Positions 47,380 to 58,250 of a DNA stretch of 64,000 bases are shown here, in pieces (the first letter of the stretch is position 1; each line of letters starts with the position of its first letter). Source of the stretch: Acanthochlamys bracteata (lineage: Eukaryota; Streptophyta; Magnoliopsida; Pandanales; Velloziaceae); the NCBI GenBank assembly GCA_019914995.1, contig CM034133.1, forward strand, positions 8,884,495-8,948,494. Direction: 5' to 3'. The notes beneath the pieces were generated by a model. The model made no database searches and was not told the origin of the DNA. It was given only the letters and a program-made list of their open reading frames with translations. The position numbers were made by a program, and so were the translations under genes.

Positions 47380-49719
47380 TCATTCATGTTTGTGCATAGA
47401 AAGCTTGCTGCCTGCTTTGAAGGTGTATGTTTTCTTATTAAGATTTAACCAGCTCATCCCTGGATATTTCTCGTCTCCCTGAGCTTCCATCAGCTTCCTG
47501 ATGTTGTATGCATCCTTCCATCTCCCAGCAGTAGTGTAAACATTGGACAACGTAACATAAGTTGCTGGATCTTTTGGGTTCATTTTCAATAGACATACAG
47601 CGGACAACTCGCCCAGTTCTATATTCCCATGAATGCTACAAGCTGCTAGCACCGATGACCAAATAAGTTCATTTGCTTGAAACGGCATCGTTTCTATTAA
47701 ATCCATTGCTTCATTCAGCAGTCCTGCTCGAGCCAGCACGTTGATCAGACATGCATAATGGTCTATGGTCGGTTCTTTGATCATCCTGAAGTATTTGTAT
47801 GCCATTTCTACCATGCCAAAGCGAGCACAAGCAGTTAGAACCCCTACATATGTAATGTCATTTGGCTCTAGGTCCTTCTGCTTCAGTAATTCTTCAAATG
47901 TAGCAATAACCTTCTCTGAAAACCCATGTTCAGCTAAGCTGCTTATCAAGACATTCCAAGAGGCCAAGTCAGGATCTTGAATCTGACTGAAGAATCTACC
48001 AGCTTCCTCAATGTATCCACATTTCGCGTACAGGTAGATTAAGCTGCTCATGACAAAAGGATCTGATTTGATCACTGCATCAGATTTCAAAATCTGGGCA
48101 TGAATCTGTCTCCCTTCATCCATTGCCACCAGATGTGCGCATGAGCTGAGGACAGTGGAGAATGTGAAGTGGTTGGGGGGTTCCACTAAACCTTCAGCGA
48201 CCATTTTAACATACATATGCAATGCCCTTTTATGCTCACCACTACGAGAGAGACTTGAAATCAATAATGTCCACAAGATAAGATCTGGGAAATCAATTTG
48301 CTCAAATAGCCTAATTGCATCACTAAATTCATAGTTTTCAGCATACATTTTTAGAAGAGGACCAAAGATCGTTCTATTGCCACCATCACCATATCCAAAT
48401 TTCAAAGCCAGAGAATGCAAGCACTTTCCTTGTTTTAGTCCTCTAAACCTTTCAAGGAGACACATCATGGTCACCTCAGACACTTCCTTCCCAATTGCCA
48501 CAGCCCCATGATACAAGTTCAGAGCTTCTGCTCCATATCCGTTCTTAACGCACGCTTGGATTGCTAAATTAAAAGCTACATCATCTTTCTTCCCTATCTG
48601 GTGAAATGACATGAGTGCTTCACTGAAGAGACCACTATCAGCATATGCCTCAAAAAGTGCACTTCCAACAAAGGTGTCCAGATTAGAACCTACTGTCTTC
48701 AAAACAAGGCCATGAACCTGCTTGATAGACTGAGAGGTGACACCTTTCTTACAAGTTCGAAGGACATTTGCATAAGTTACATGGTCCGGGGTGAAGCCAG
48801 ATGCCATCATCTCATCGAGCAACATCAAGCACTCCCCTCCATCCAAATCCCCAGCCATCAGGGCATTCCATGATATGACACTAGGTTTGACTATCTCCGC
48901 AAATGCAATTCTTGCACAAGTCATCTCACCGCACTTTGCATACAAATCAACAATCCCCGTCCCGACAAACATATTTGACCCCATCATTGACTTGATGGAA
49001 TATGCATGTACCTGTCTGCCTACAGAAACGAATCGAGCACCAGCACAAGCACGTAGTGCACAAGAACAAGCATACTCATTGATCGCTATCTCATCCATTT
49101 CCATCATCTCTATAAAAACCTCTAATGCTTCACTCCACCTACATAACTCCAAATAACCCATCAACATCGAAGTGAAAGCAACAACATCTCTTTGAGGCAT
49201 TTCACCAAACACCTCTTGGCATATATCAAAACGCCCACATCTACTATACCCATTCATCAAGCAAGTGTCCAACACCATTCCGACAGAACAACAGAACCGC
49301 CTCCGCATCTTGATTACATACGCATGCAATTGACACAACAAACTACAATCACATAACTCCGAGCAAGCAGCAAAGACCAAACGTAAAGTTATATCATCAG
49401 GCATAGACAAGAACTCTTCCAGCATTTCGACAAACAATGTTAATGCAGAGTGAGGATCTTCTGCACGGAGGCAAGCTGACATGACAGTGTTCCAAGTGAC
49501 AGTGTCTTTGGCAGGGAGAAGACGGAAGAGTTTGAGGGTTTTGTTGAGAGGTTGCGAAGATTTCGCGGCACCGGAGAGGAGATGATTGGATTTAGTAATG
49601 AGCGGTGAGGTAGACGACGAGGGTACTACTCTGTGTTGTCGTTGTCGATGGTTGGTGATGGAGAAGGCATGAGAGCTCGTGAGCTGAGGAGTTAGAGTAT
49701 GCATGGCTACTGACGTCAT
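47380..49719 (-). CDS. PLS-class pentatricopeptide repeat (PPR) protein, E-type C-terminus
   Basis: Intronless, 779 residues. PPR proteins bind organelle RNA sequence-specifically; PLS-class members usually act in RNA editing. The N-terminal 40 or so residues are Ser/Thr/Arg/His-rich with few acids, as in an organelle transit peptide. Repeats run from about residue 60 to 660; examples are DTVTWNTVMSACLRAEDPHS, CLMNGYSRCGRFDICQEVFG, MFVGTGIVDLYAKCGEMTCA, FVMSSLIYLYAKCGYIEEAG and DHYACLINVLARAGLLNEAM. The end shows the E region: ELIWSSVLAACSIHGNIELG, DPATYVTLSNVYTTAGRWKD and YPGMSWLNLNKKTYTFKAG. The protein stops soon after, with no DYW deaminase domain, so any editing role would need a partner. 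Target RNA and exact Arabidopsis counterpart are unknown. Confidence 0.92.
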   Translation of the reverse strand: MTSVAMHTLTPQLTSSHAFSITNHRQRQHRVVPSSSTSPLITKSNHLLSGAAKSSQPLNKTLKLFRLLPAKDTVTWNTVMSACLRAEDPHSALTLFVEMLEEFLSMPDDITLRLVFAACSELCDCSLLCQLHAYVIKMRRRFCCSVGMVLDTCLMNGYSRCGRFDICQEVFGEMPQRDVVAFTSMLMGYLELCRWSEALEVFIEMMEMDEIAINEYACSCALRACAGARFVSVGRQVHAYSIKSMMGSNMFVGTGIVDLYAKCGEMTCARIAFAEIVKPSVISWNALMAGDLDGGECLMLLDEMMASGFTPDHVTYANVLRTCKKGVTSQSIKQVHGLVLKTVGSNLDTFVGSALFEAYADSGLFSEALMSFHQIGKKDDVAFNLAIQACVKNGYGAEALNLYHGAVAIGKEVSEVTMMCLLERFRGLKQGKCLHSLALKFGYGDGGNRTIFGPLLKMYAENYEFSDAIRLFEQIDFPDLILWTLLISSLSRSGEHKRALHMYVKMVAEGLVEPPNHFTFSTVLSSCAHLVAMDEGRQIHAQILKSDAVIKSDPFVMSSLIYLYAKCGYIEEAGRFFSQIQDPDLASWNVLISSLAEHGFSEKVIATFEELLKQKDLEPNDITYVGVLTACARFGMVEMAYKYFRMIKEPTIDHYACLINVLARAGLLNEAMDLIETMPFQANELIWSSVLAACSIHGNIELGELSAVCLLKMNPKDPATYVTLSNVYTTAGRWKDAYNIRKLMEAQGDEKYPGMSWLNLNKKTYTFKAGSKLSMHKHE

Positions 49720-50005
49720 CTATCAAATAGTTAATTTTTCAATTGTCTTTACACCATTTATTCAGGGCATGGATAGACAAGAGCAATATACCGAATTAAT
49801 AATAATAATGCAATGCATTCTACATTAATATAGTATCACAATAAAAAATAATATAAATAGGATATGATCGTAAGACATTTTGATTGCGCGTGAAAGTAAA
49901 GATTGGTGAGAAATAAAGTTGGAGTGTTAATTATGCCTGTACGCAAGAGAAGCTCAAATGGTTAGATATCTTAAATGCAAGCATTTCAGGGACCATCCCA
50001 AATTA

Positions 50006-50210
50006 TTTTTTAAAATTTTTTTGAAATAAAAAATATTTTTATTTTAAAAAAAAGTTTTTTTTTTTTATAAAAAAAATTTTAATGCGTAGAATTTTTTTAT
50101 ATTTTCTAAATTTTTAAATAAATTTTTAAATATTTATACAAAATATATTAAAAAATATAAAATTAAAAATTAAAAAATAATTTTTGAAAGCACTAAGCCA
50201 AAACAGTCCC
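50006..50210 (+). mobile_element. Family A MITE in the RLP pseudogene (1 of 4)
   Basis: Inserted after the coding remnant for SISGTIPN. The left end is truncated. The right end read inverted is GGGACTGTTTTGGCTTAGTG. TTA lies on both sides (50003-50005 and 50211-50213). Confidence 0.6.
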
Positions 50211-50756
50211 TTAAATTGATCATCAACGCAACTCTCTTTTGTAGACCTCTCTTTCAATAATATCTCCTTTTTTCCAATTCCGTTTTATCTCATGATCTGT
50301 CAAATAACTGGCTCTCTGGAATTATTCCTCATAACTTTGGACATACGCTTCCACTTCTACAAGAGCTCTCCCTCGCAGAAAATAATATATATGGAAACAT
50401 ATGGTATCCGTTCTTGATCTATCAAATAATTTCTTATTAGGTACTATTCCTGATTGTTGGGATAACTCGACCTTCATGGAAATTATAAATTTATCAAGCA
50501 ATGTTCTTTATGGATTTATTCCAAACTTACCATTCTCAAAAATAATCTCATTACACCTTTCTCACAACAAATTGTCCGGTAGTATCCCTCAATCAATGCA
50601 AAACTGCACCAAGCTACAAATATTTGATGTTAGTCACAATAGTTTGAGTGGAACTTATACCAGCATGGTTAGGGGAGAGATGCTTATTTCTAACTATCCT
50701 TCAATTAAATTCAAATAAATTTCATGGACAAATACCTCCTCAATTTTCCAATCTAA

Positions 50757-51004
50757 GGGCGCGTTTGAGATTGCTTATGAAATACAACTTTTCTGAAATA
50801 AAAAAATATTTTTGTTCCTTTTTAAAAACGAGCTTTATTTTTTTTATTTTCAAAAAAATAATTAAAATATACAATAAAAAAATCTCATTACGTAAAATTT
50901 TTTACGCTAACTAAATTTTTAAATAATTTTCTAAATACTTATAAAATATATATTGAAAAACGTAAAATAAAAAAAAATTAAAAAGCAACATTCCAAACGC
51001 ACTC
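50757..51004 (+). mobile_element. Family A MITE in the RLP pseudogene (2 of 4)
   Basis: 248 bp. Left GGGCGCGTTTGAGATTGCTT; right read inverted GAGTGCGTTTGGAATGTTGC. Flanks are TAA (50754-50756) and TTA (51005-51007), one mismatch. The LRR reading frame runs from FSNL on the left to SALRILDLSHNNL on the right when the element and one flank copy are ignored, so this is the element's exact footprint. Confidence 0.85.
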
Positions 51005-51280
51005 TTAGTGCTCTTCGAATATTAGATTTATCACACAACAATTTGGTAGGCAGTATACCAAAGCATTTTGGTGAGTTCAAAGCCATGCAAAGCTTAACAT
51101 ACACTCCCCACATGCTTATAGGGGTCGATGCATACATAGTATGTATTTAGAAGTTGAAGGAAGGGAGCTATCATATTCCCGATCTTCTTCGTTATGTAGT
51201 GCTCATCAATTTATCTTCCGATTATCTATTTAGAAGTATTACCGAAAAGCTTAGTAATCTCAAAACACTAATAACACTAA

Positions 51281-51524
51281 AGGAGCGTTTGAAAGTACTT
51301 ATAAAATAAATTTTTTTTAAAATAAAAAATATTTTTATTTTTTTAAAAAATAAATTTTATTTTTTTATTTTCAAAAATAATAAAAATATATAATAAAAAA
51401 ATTTTATTATGTAGAATTTTTTACATTTTTTAATAAATTTTTTATATACTTATAAAAAATATATTAAAAAATATAAAATAAAAAATAAAAAAATTATTTT
51501 TTTCCGACGCAATGCCAAACAGGG
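51281..51524 (+). mobile_element. Family A MITE in the RLP pseudogene (3 of 4)
   Basis: 244 bp. Left AGGAGCGTTTGAAAGTACTT; right read inverted CCCTGTTTGGCATTGCGTCG. Perfect TAA on both sides (51278-51280 and 51525-51527). The LRR frame LKTLITL on the left continues with NLFMNNL on the right. Confidence 0.88.
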
Positions 51525-51550
51525 TAAATCTATTTATGAATAATTTGAGG

Positions 51551-51712
51551 AGGTATTTAGAAGTGCTTATAAAATAGAATTTTTTTGAAATAGAAAATAT
51601 TTTTATTTTTTTAAAAAATAAATTTTATTTTTTTTACTTTCAAAAAAATATTAAAAAATATAATATAAAAAAAAATTAAAAAGCAGTGTTGAAACGCTCA
51701 AACGAATGCGCC
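51551..51712 (+). mobile_element. Family A MITE in the RLP pseudogene (4 of 4), internally deleted
   Basis: Left GTATTTAGAAGTGCTTATAA; right AAAGCAGTGTTGAAACGCTC. About 160 bp, lacking the central third of the family. The borders are approximate. Confidence 0.65.
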
Positions 51713-52776
51713 CAGTAGTACTGTAGTAGTCTCGTCAACAACATCAACCATTTGCTGTCAACTCGAATCACTTGACTTGTTATGGAATAATCTTTCTGGT
51801 CCAATTCCTTCTACTCTTTCTATGTTGAATTTTTTGAAGCACCTGAATCTTTCATACAACAAATTTTTTCTGGGCAAATTCCATCTGGCAATCAGCTACA
51901 ATCTCTTGATGATCCATCCGTCTACAGAGGCAACCACGATCTTTCGCGGATTTCCTTTGAAAGCATGTTCGGACAAAAAAAAGCAATAAGTAATGTTCCC
52001 TCCATCGATGAAATTGGGAACGAAGCACTATGGTTTTATTTGGGGCGTATTTACCGACCCCTTAAATTCTAATTTTTGTAAACTTATTTTTTATATAAAA
52101 TAAATAAATATTTGTATGCGCAATGTGACCGACTCAGTGATGCCCTAACCATGGGCCTCAACGTGTGTCTAAAAACAGTTGGATCTGAGCCTAATTCGAA
52201 AAACAAGGAGTATATAAAACAGTTATTATGTAGTTTCACTATCTTGATGGTCTTGTGAAAGTAATAGAATCAATATAAAACTCTCTCATACATATAGTCC
52301 AAACAATTTTAAGAAATTTGCCAATAAATATTTCTTAAATCTAGATCCATTTATGTATTTTTATATATACGTCTTCTCTAATTATCTTATGAGAACTACA
52401 CACGTATACAGGCATGTATATGTATAAACGGAACGTGCCCTACACGAGATGATGCGCGCAAAACACTACAAATGCACGAGGCTTTTCTTCGCAAACCCTA
52501 AAATTCTAATATAATTAATAATTATATTAGTAATAATTTTTATTATCTTGTTTAGTCAAAAAAATAAATTTTATGTTTTTGAAATATTGCAAACGTCTCC
52601 TCTAACAATATGGAGACTGACGTTTATGCAAAAACCTTATATTATTAATTAAATTGGGAACGGCAAGCAATAGTTGAAGTTTTTTTCTTTTTTTGTTTGC
52701 TTGCAGGATCTGTGCAAGAAACCTAGCTAGCTAAAGCTAGATCGGAAAAAGAAGAAGATCAAGCTCGTCGTCGACG

Positions 52777-53629
52777 ATGAATTCTATATTAGAGCTTGAA
52801 TTATCCGATGATGATCACGATCTGTTCGGTAGCTGCACGACATCAAAACAACAACTGCAAGCAACTGCAGCTACGCCTGCTGCTGATGAGCTTGATCTTA
52901 TTCTACATGCTTGCTCTAAGACAACGACGACGGCGGCGACGACGAAGAAGTTGAACCACAACGCCTACGAACGTGATCAGAGGAAGAAGATGAACGAGCT
53001 CTACTCATCTCTCCAATCTCTTCTTCCCCAAACCGATCAAAACGTAAGATTAAATCATTGATTAATATTCTTAATATAATTGATGTAATTTTTGTTCTTG
53101 GTGAGATGTGCAGAAGAAGCTAAGCATACCGTGTTCAATTTCGCAAGTGATAAAATACATACCGGAGATTCAACGGTATATCGAAACTCTAACAAAAAGA
53201 AAGGAACAAATTCATCTCAACATGAAAACATCAAGCAGGCAAGAACAACAAGAACACGATCAATTATATGGATGTCCTGTTGTTTCAGTGGCTTACCTGA
53301 GTGATTCTGAAGTTTTGATTCATATATGCACTGCAAAAACTGGTTTGATTTTGTCGAAAATTCTTCGAGTTTTCGATAACGAAGGGTTTCAACTTCTGAA
53401 TGCATCAACTTTAAGTATATCTGGTGATAAAACCATATACAGCCTTCATCTTATTCAGGTTTATTTAATTAATTTGGTTTTAAATCCTTTTAAATTTAAT
53501 TTCTTAAAATTTTCTTACTAATTCTTTTATTATTTTTCCTTTATTAAACAGATGAAGAAATCACCGAGCATGGATTGCAAGCTTTGCTGTGAACGTATTG
53601 TTGAGCTTATAAAGAAGCATGCTAATTAA
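52777..53629 (+). CDS. bHLH transcription factor, clade Ib (ORG2/bHLH38-like)
   Basis: Exons 52777-53043, 53114-53458 and 53552-53629 give 229 residues. Clade Ib bHLH proteins pair with FIT-type bHLHs to switch on iron uptake under iron deficiency. The basic-helix-loop-helix region reads [20 protein letters not shown], then [20 protein letters not shown], and [20 protein letters not shown] for helix 2. The exon 1/2 border at QN|KKLS falls in the loop, as in relatives. Downstream [20 protein letters not shown] and [20 protein letters not shown] are typical of the clade. The basic region has ERDQR where relatives usually have ERDRR (HNASERDRRKK): the contact Glu remains but one Arg is Gln, and Ser is Tyr. 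It could weaken or alter DNA contact. An acidic N-terminus ([10 protein letters not shown]) precedes it. Confidence 0.87.
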
Positions 53630-54119
53630 TTAAGGCAGACTGAGGTTAGAAACTATACTAAGCTTATAAAATTTTACTTTTGAAGTAGTTTTTAGTTGTT
53701 CTTTGATAAATTAGAGAGTTTAATTAATCTACCAACACAAAATTTGTAAAAAACTTTCCTTGCTTGCTTAACATGGTACGAACTTTTGTTTACCAAGTAG
53801 CATTTTTTTTTTTTGTTTCCATTTTCTCTTCTTGCCAAATTTTGTTAGCATCAACAAACTCTACTAAGGCACAAATATTGCATTATAAATGTTGAAACGA
53901 AACTTTGGTACATATGATGATCGACCAAATTTAAAATTTAAAATTCAATCATTACATGATAAGGTTTTAATCTGCCAACACTCGTGTGTAAATGATAAGA
54001 ACTTATATTTGATCATTTTCTTTATAAATATTGTAACAAATTCAGTTTTTTTTGTTCTTGTTTCTATTTTTCTTTTGTCAAGTTTTATTAACACCAACTA
54101 ATACAAAATTAGCTTACTA

Positions 54120-54380
54120 AATTTCTCATTTAATCATAAATCATTTAATAATTATTATTATCCACGAAATACTGACTAATATATATTTAATCGATAAATT
54201 ATATTATTAATTTATAATCGACGAAATATCAATTAATATATATTTAGTCAATAATAAATTATATTATCAACTGAATTATTACCGATAAAATGCCGACTAA
54301 TAAATATTTAGTGAATAACACATATTTTCAGTCATTTTTTACTGAAATTTTAGTCGGTAAAAATTGAATTTATTGTAGTG
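54120..54380 (+). mobile_element. CACTA-like transposon terminus with subterminal repeats
   Basis: Ends in TTGTAGTG (54373-54380), whose complement CACTACAA is the classic plant CACTA/En-Spm end. The preceding 230 bases hold repeated short motifs in variants: CGACGAAATATCAATTAATA, ACTGACTAATATATATTTA, GCCGACTAATAAATATTTAG, TTTTAGTCGGTAAAAA. These resemble CACTA subterminal repeats. No matching partner end was found, so it is a fragment. Confidence 0.45.
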
Positions 54381-54909
54381 CCAATAAAAGTACACATGTA
54401 CATTTTCGTTATCTCTCTTATTAGTACAATTACACAAAGTACAGTTGTACTCTGTGTACTTTGCACAACTACAATTTTGAGCAACTCCACTTACAAGTAT
54501 TTGAAATTAAATAATCTTATAGCATTTTTATTTTAGCTTCAATTACATGTTGATGGTTTTAGATGAAAAGTTTCACTTGGTCAGTTTAAGTAAAGGTGCG
54601 TTTCAATTACGAAAAACTTGTTTTCTTTCATCAAAGTTATGAATTCGAACTATGTTTCAATTTATTCTATATTCACAAAACTTATTTCTGATTTATTTTC
54701 TATGGAGCTCAATTTTATATGTTCAGCTTTATGAAACTCACTTTTTATCAACAGAAAAATACCTATACACTCTATTTACGGTTGATTTTCATTCTTTATA
54801 AAGTTGGTTTTAGCAACTCTCCTAACTCGCAAAACCAAACCAAACCCAACCCTAAACCATTAAGCTAGCACTAACAAAAGCACACATCTAGAATACAAGA
54901 CTTTGAGAA

Positions 54910-55105
54910 AGCATTTGGAAGTATTTTTAAAATAAAATATATTTTTATTTTTTTACTTAAAAATAATTTTAAAAAAATTTCACTATGTAGAAGTTTTCTA
55001 TATTTTAAATAAATTTTCTAAATATTTATAAAAAAATATAATAGAAAACATAAAATTAAAAATTAAAAAGCTATTTTTAAAAAAAGCAATGCCAAACGCT
55101 CTAAA
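54910..55105 (+). mobile_element. Family A MITE
   Basis: Left AAAGCATTTGGAAGTATTTT; right AAAGCAATGCCAAACGCTCT. The interior is shortened compared with the ~245-bp copies. Confidence 0.55.
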
Positions 55106-55480
55106 CCAACAACACTCAGAACTCTAGCTAGAAACATACAGCAGTACCTACTACATACAATACAATAAGTACAAAAGTATGTATGTATATATACGTGCAG
55201 ACATCGGTGTTTGTTTGACTGAAAGGCATTCGTTCGTTTAATCAAATGGTTGTTTAAAAATATATATATAAGAGTGTGTATAAAAATATATGTATATCCC
55301 TTGTAGATGTATATGTATACATAAAGGAGAGAGACACTCCATTTGTAGGAGTATTTTTTAGCATTCTATCTTCAATTTATGTCCAGGTCATCTCCATACA
55401 AGTTTCTAATTTCATACATATTAATTGTTGGGATTATGAGAGTAGTCCATCAAGTTTCTAATTTCAATGCTTTGATTTTG

Positions 55481-55735
55481 GCCCCGTTTGCCATTGCGTT
55501 CTGAATAAGCAATTTTTTAATTTTTAATTATATATTTTTTAATATATATTTTATAAGTATAAAAATATTTATTTAAAAATTTAAAAAATATAAAAAAATT
55601 CTATGTAGTGAAATCTTTTTATTATATATTTTATTATTTTTTAAAAATAAATAATAAAGCTCATTTTTTTAAAAAAATAAAAATTTTTTTATTTCAGAAA
55701 AGTTTCATTTCATAATCATTTCCAAAAGCGTTCGA
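55481..55735 (-). mobile_element. Family A MITE, inverted
   Basis: Left GCCCCGTTTGCCATTGCGTT; right ATAATCATTTCCAAAAGCGT. The interior matches inverted family A (TTTTTAATATATATTTTATA, TATGTAGTGAAATCTTTTTA). Confidence 0.6.
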
Positions 55736-56840
55736 CATTTCATTTCATTTCATATTTCTTAATAAATTTTTTACAATTTTTACAAAATTTACTTAAATTT
55801 TAAAAAAATAAAAATTCTAACGTAATAAAATTTATTAATGCTGGTTCTTCAAATATTACAATAATATATTTTATTGTAAAAAAACTCAATTTTAAAAGCA
55901 CTTCCAAACTAGAAATTATATGGTTCTTCGAAGCTTATATGTGTTCTTAGTTTATAAGTGTTTCAAATGGAGAGATCAATTTGAAGTTATTAGGCATCGT
56001 TTGAAAGTTCTTAAAATAAAGAATTTTTTAAATAAAAATTTATTTTGAAGTTTTTAAAAAAAACTTGCTTTTTATTTAAAAAATTATAAAAATTTATAAC
56101 ACTGTACTTCTAAATTTTTCAAAAAATTTAAATACTGAAAATATTTATTGGAAAAACAAAGGATTAAAATGAAATGATGAAATGAAATAATCGTACTATT
56201 GTGTATAAAAGAGAGATTGATTACATTAGGCACAAAAAATCCATAAGCAGTAGGTTACAATATTTAATGTTAAAGCCCAAAATACTTATCTTTCGCAACA
56301 TTTCGGCCCAGGGCCGCGGAAGGCTCGAAAATGAATACTAAAACATAAAGGTTTACTTTGAAAATGAAAAATATACTCATTTTGAAAATATAAGTATTTT
56401 ACTTTGCCGTATATTTTAAAGTATTGCAAATCTACAATTATTTGCTGTGAGAGATTTAAATAAGGGCTCCTTAAGTTAAAGTAAAGAAAATGTGTTTAAA
56501 AATTATTCATTTATTTATTTATGTGAAAAAGTTATTTAAAAATATATTATTGAATGTAATTAAAATATAATAATTAAATTTATTTTTAAAACTTTTTTTA
56601 AAAAATTATTTTTGTAATTTAAAAAGTGAGTTCCAAAAAAAACTCAACACACAGCTCTAATTCACAAGATTGTTAGAAATAGTTTAGACTCAAACGAATC
56701 CAATAATGGAGTCAAATTTTTTTTGATTGTTACTACAATATTGTGCAAGCACCTACTACTACAATAATCGTTCAAGCAAATTTGACTTGAAACTTTTGAT
56801 AGGATCCCTTGCGTTAGTGCTCCTGGCTGGTGCAATCTGA

Positions 56841-57524
56841 TTACCTAGCTCGTACATCAACGCACTCTAATCCTAACAGCCTCGCCGGCGACATCCGTCT
56901 CCTAGCCTTTGCACCTTCTGATATCGTCTCCAGTTTCGGCGACCACGGTCTATCTCTCGACACTCCGACCAACTGCTCGTAATGCTTCTTCAACTCCGGC
57001 GTGTTGCACAGTTGACCATTACTTAGTACTCCAGCACTGCAGTTATTATTACTTTTTCCGGTGATCGCCTTCGTTATAAACTCCGGTGAAACTTTTATAA
57101 CCATCCGACCGTCCGGACCTTTAACATGTTGAAAAGCACAGCCCTCGAAGTTTATCGGAGAGCCTTTAGAACTTCCCGGCAATAAATGAGCTAACGACGC
57201 TGCAGTTAGAGTTGCACAAGGGAAAAGATCGATGGGTAAAACGAAGTAAGTCTCTCCGACAACGAGCTCATCGGTGATTTCCAGTACAGGGATCGGTCGG
57301 CCGATAAAGAACTCGTTTGAAAGGCAGAGTAAACGGTCAGGGAACTCGAACATGATCTGTCCGGCGAAAATTTTTTCTCCAGTTGATGAGAGTGAAAGAG
57401 TTCGAGTTCCGCCACCCCAGAACACAAGCGTAACTCCATACTGCAGTGAAGGTTTCCCGTCGTCGACGGGACTACCGGTGCCGTTGATCTTGAAGCAAGA
57501 AGAGAGAGCAATTGAATTGCCCAT
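56841..57524 (-). CDS. DUF4228 (PADRE) domain protein
   Basis: Intronless, 227 residues. Members are small plant proteins often induced by pathogen or abiotic stress, with no defined biochemical activity. The start MGNSIALSSC has Gly2 and Ser5, fitting an N-myristoylation signal and supporting this start. Family blocks: VTLVFWGGGTRTLSLSSTGE, MFEFPDRLLCLSNEFFIGRP, LEITDELVVGETYFVLPIDL, and a C-terminal RPWSPKLETISEG. Arg/Lys and Ser residues near ARRRMSPARLLGLE may be phosphorylation sites. It is otherwise regular; the minus-strand leader just upstream is CT-rich (57525-57600). Confidence 0.9.
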   Translation of the reverse strand: MGNSIALSSCFKINGTGSPVDDGKPSLQYGVTLVFWGGGTRTLSLSSTGEKIFAGQIMFEFPDRLLCLSNEFFIGRPIPVLEITDELVVGETYFVLPIDLFPCATLTAASLAHLLPGSSKGSPINFEGCAFQHVKGPDGRMVIKVSPEFITKAITGKSNNNCSAGVLSNGQLCNTPELKKHYEQLVGVSRDRPWSPKLETISEGAKARRRMSPARLLGLECVDVRAR

Positions 57525-58250
57525 GGTGTTGAAAGAAAAAGAAATGAAATGGATTTCGAGAGAGAGAGAGATGGATGAGGAATGGTTTATAATGAAAAGA
57601 GAGAAAGAAATTTAAGATTATTTTGCGGACGTGGAGTTTGTGAGTTGGAAGTTTTTGGTTTGCTGTTGCTTTGTTTGAAATCAACACGTTCTTGAAACAA
57701 CCAAGACAAGTCTTTGTTATGAAATTTAATCCCTATGGGCGATGTTTTCAGATTTAACTTTGAGTAAATATTTTTTAACTCTTTTTTTACAAAAATTATT
57801 CCCAAAAAGCCCCATTTTATATATACCTTTTAATTAAAAAATATTAAAAGTGGTCTTTTAACAAAAAAATAAATTATTATTGCACCACTCAGTCTAAAGT
57901 TTTAAGTTAATAAATGAGAATAAATTTGATTAATACATATTCAAGTACATATTAATATCAAAGAAGAAGATTCATGTATTAATTTGTACAAAAATCTCTT
58001 GTTTTTGACCATAATGAATTTTGATAATTAAGTATTAGTGATGATGTCTATGAAGTGATTATGATAAATGGTTTAATAGTATTATTTTTCAAATCAAAGT
58101 ATCAAACTCAATGACAGTACCATTAGTTGGATAAGTATTAGAGTAAGACAAGAAATATTCAAACTTCAAACAAAATGTATGATAGATAAATTAGTATAAA
58201 ACTCTAAAAACAGGTAACATATAGTTATTAGATTAATTTTTATAATTTTA

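Larger units (their letters stand above)
49934..52060 (+). pseudogene. LRR receptor-like protein pseudogene with MITE insertions
   Basis: Scattered, frame-shifted remains of an LRR receptor-like protein (RLP class, extracellular LRRs plus a membrane anchor, often immune or developmental receptors). Recognisable pieces in order: LKWLDILNASISGTIPN (from about 49953), LSFVDLSFNNIS (about 50230), a SVLDLSNNFLLGTIPDCW run (50401-50700), FHGQIPPQFSNL (to 50753), LRILDLSHNNLVGSIPKHFG (from 51008), LSNLKTLITL (to about 51279), NLFMNNLRR, LDLLWNNLSGPIPSTLSML (51770-51830), SGQIPSGNQLQSLDDPSVYR, GFPLKACSDKKK, and EIGNEALWFYLG before the lost membrane segment. The 5' half is missing. Four family A MITEs sit inside at 50006-50210, 50757-51004, 51281-51524 and about 51551-51712. 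In-frame stops and frameshifts also occur outside them, so the gene is dead. Confidence 0.88.
53630..56840. other. Intergenic: CACTA-like terminus and family A MITEs; no gene seen
   Basis: 3' UTR of the bHLH gene to about 53750. Then come a CACTA-like terminal region (54120-54380), a stretch of moderate complexity (54390-54900) with no coding signal, a family A copy (54910-55105), a unique-looking block with TATATA runs (55110-55470), an inverted family A copy (55481-55735) and AT-rich remnants. About 56660-56840 is probably the DUF4228 gene's 3' UTR. Confidence 0.5.

Noticed and set aside
48791-49156. Plus-strand 121-residue frame
   Set aside because: Antisense shadow of the PPR gene.
52464-54380. 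CACTACAA at 52464 and TTGTAGTG at 54373 flanking the bHLH gene, as a CACTA element carrying a captured gene
   Set aside because: The flanking triplets differ (AAA versus CCA), the left side lacks the subterminal repeats seen on the right, and an 8-base match is expected by chance at this scale.
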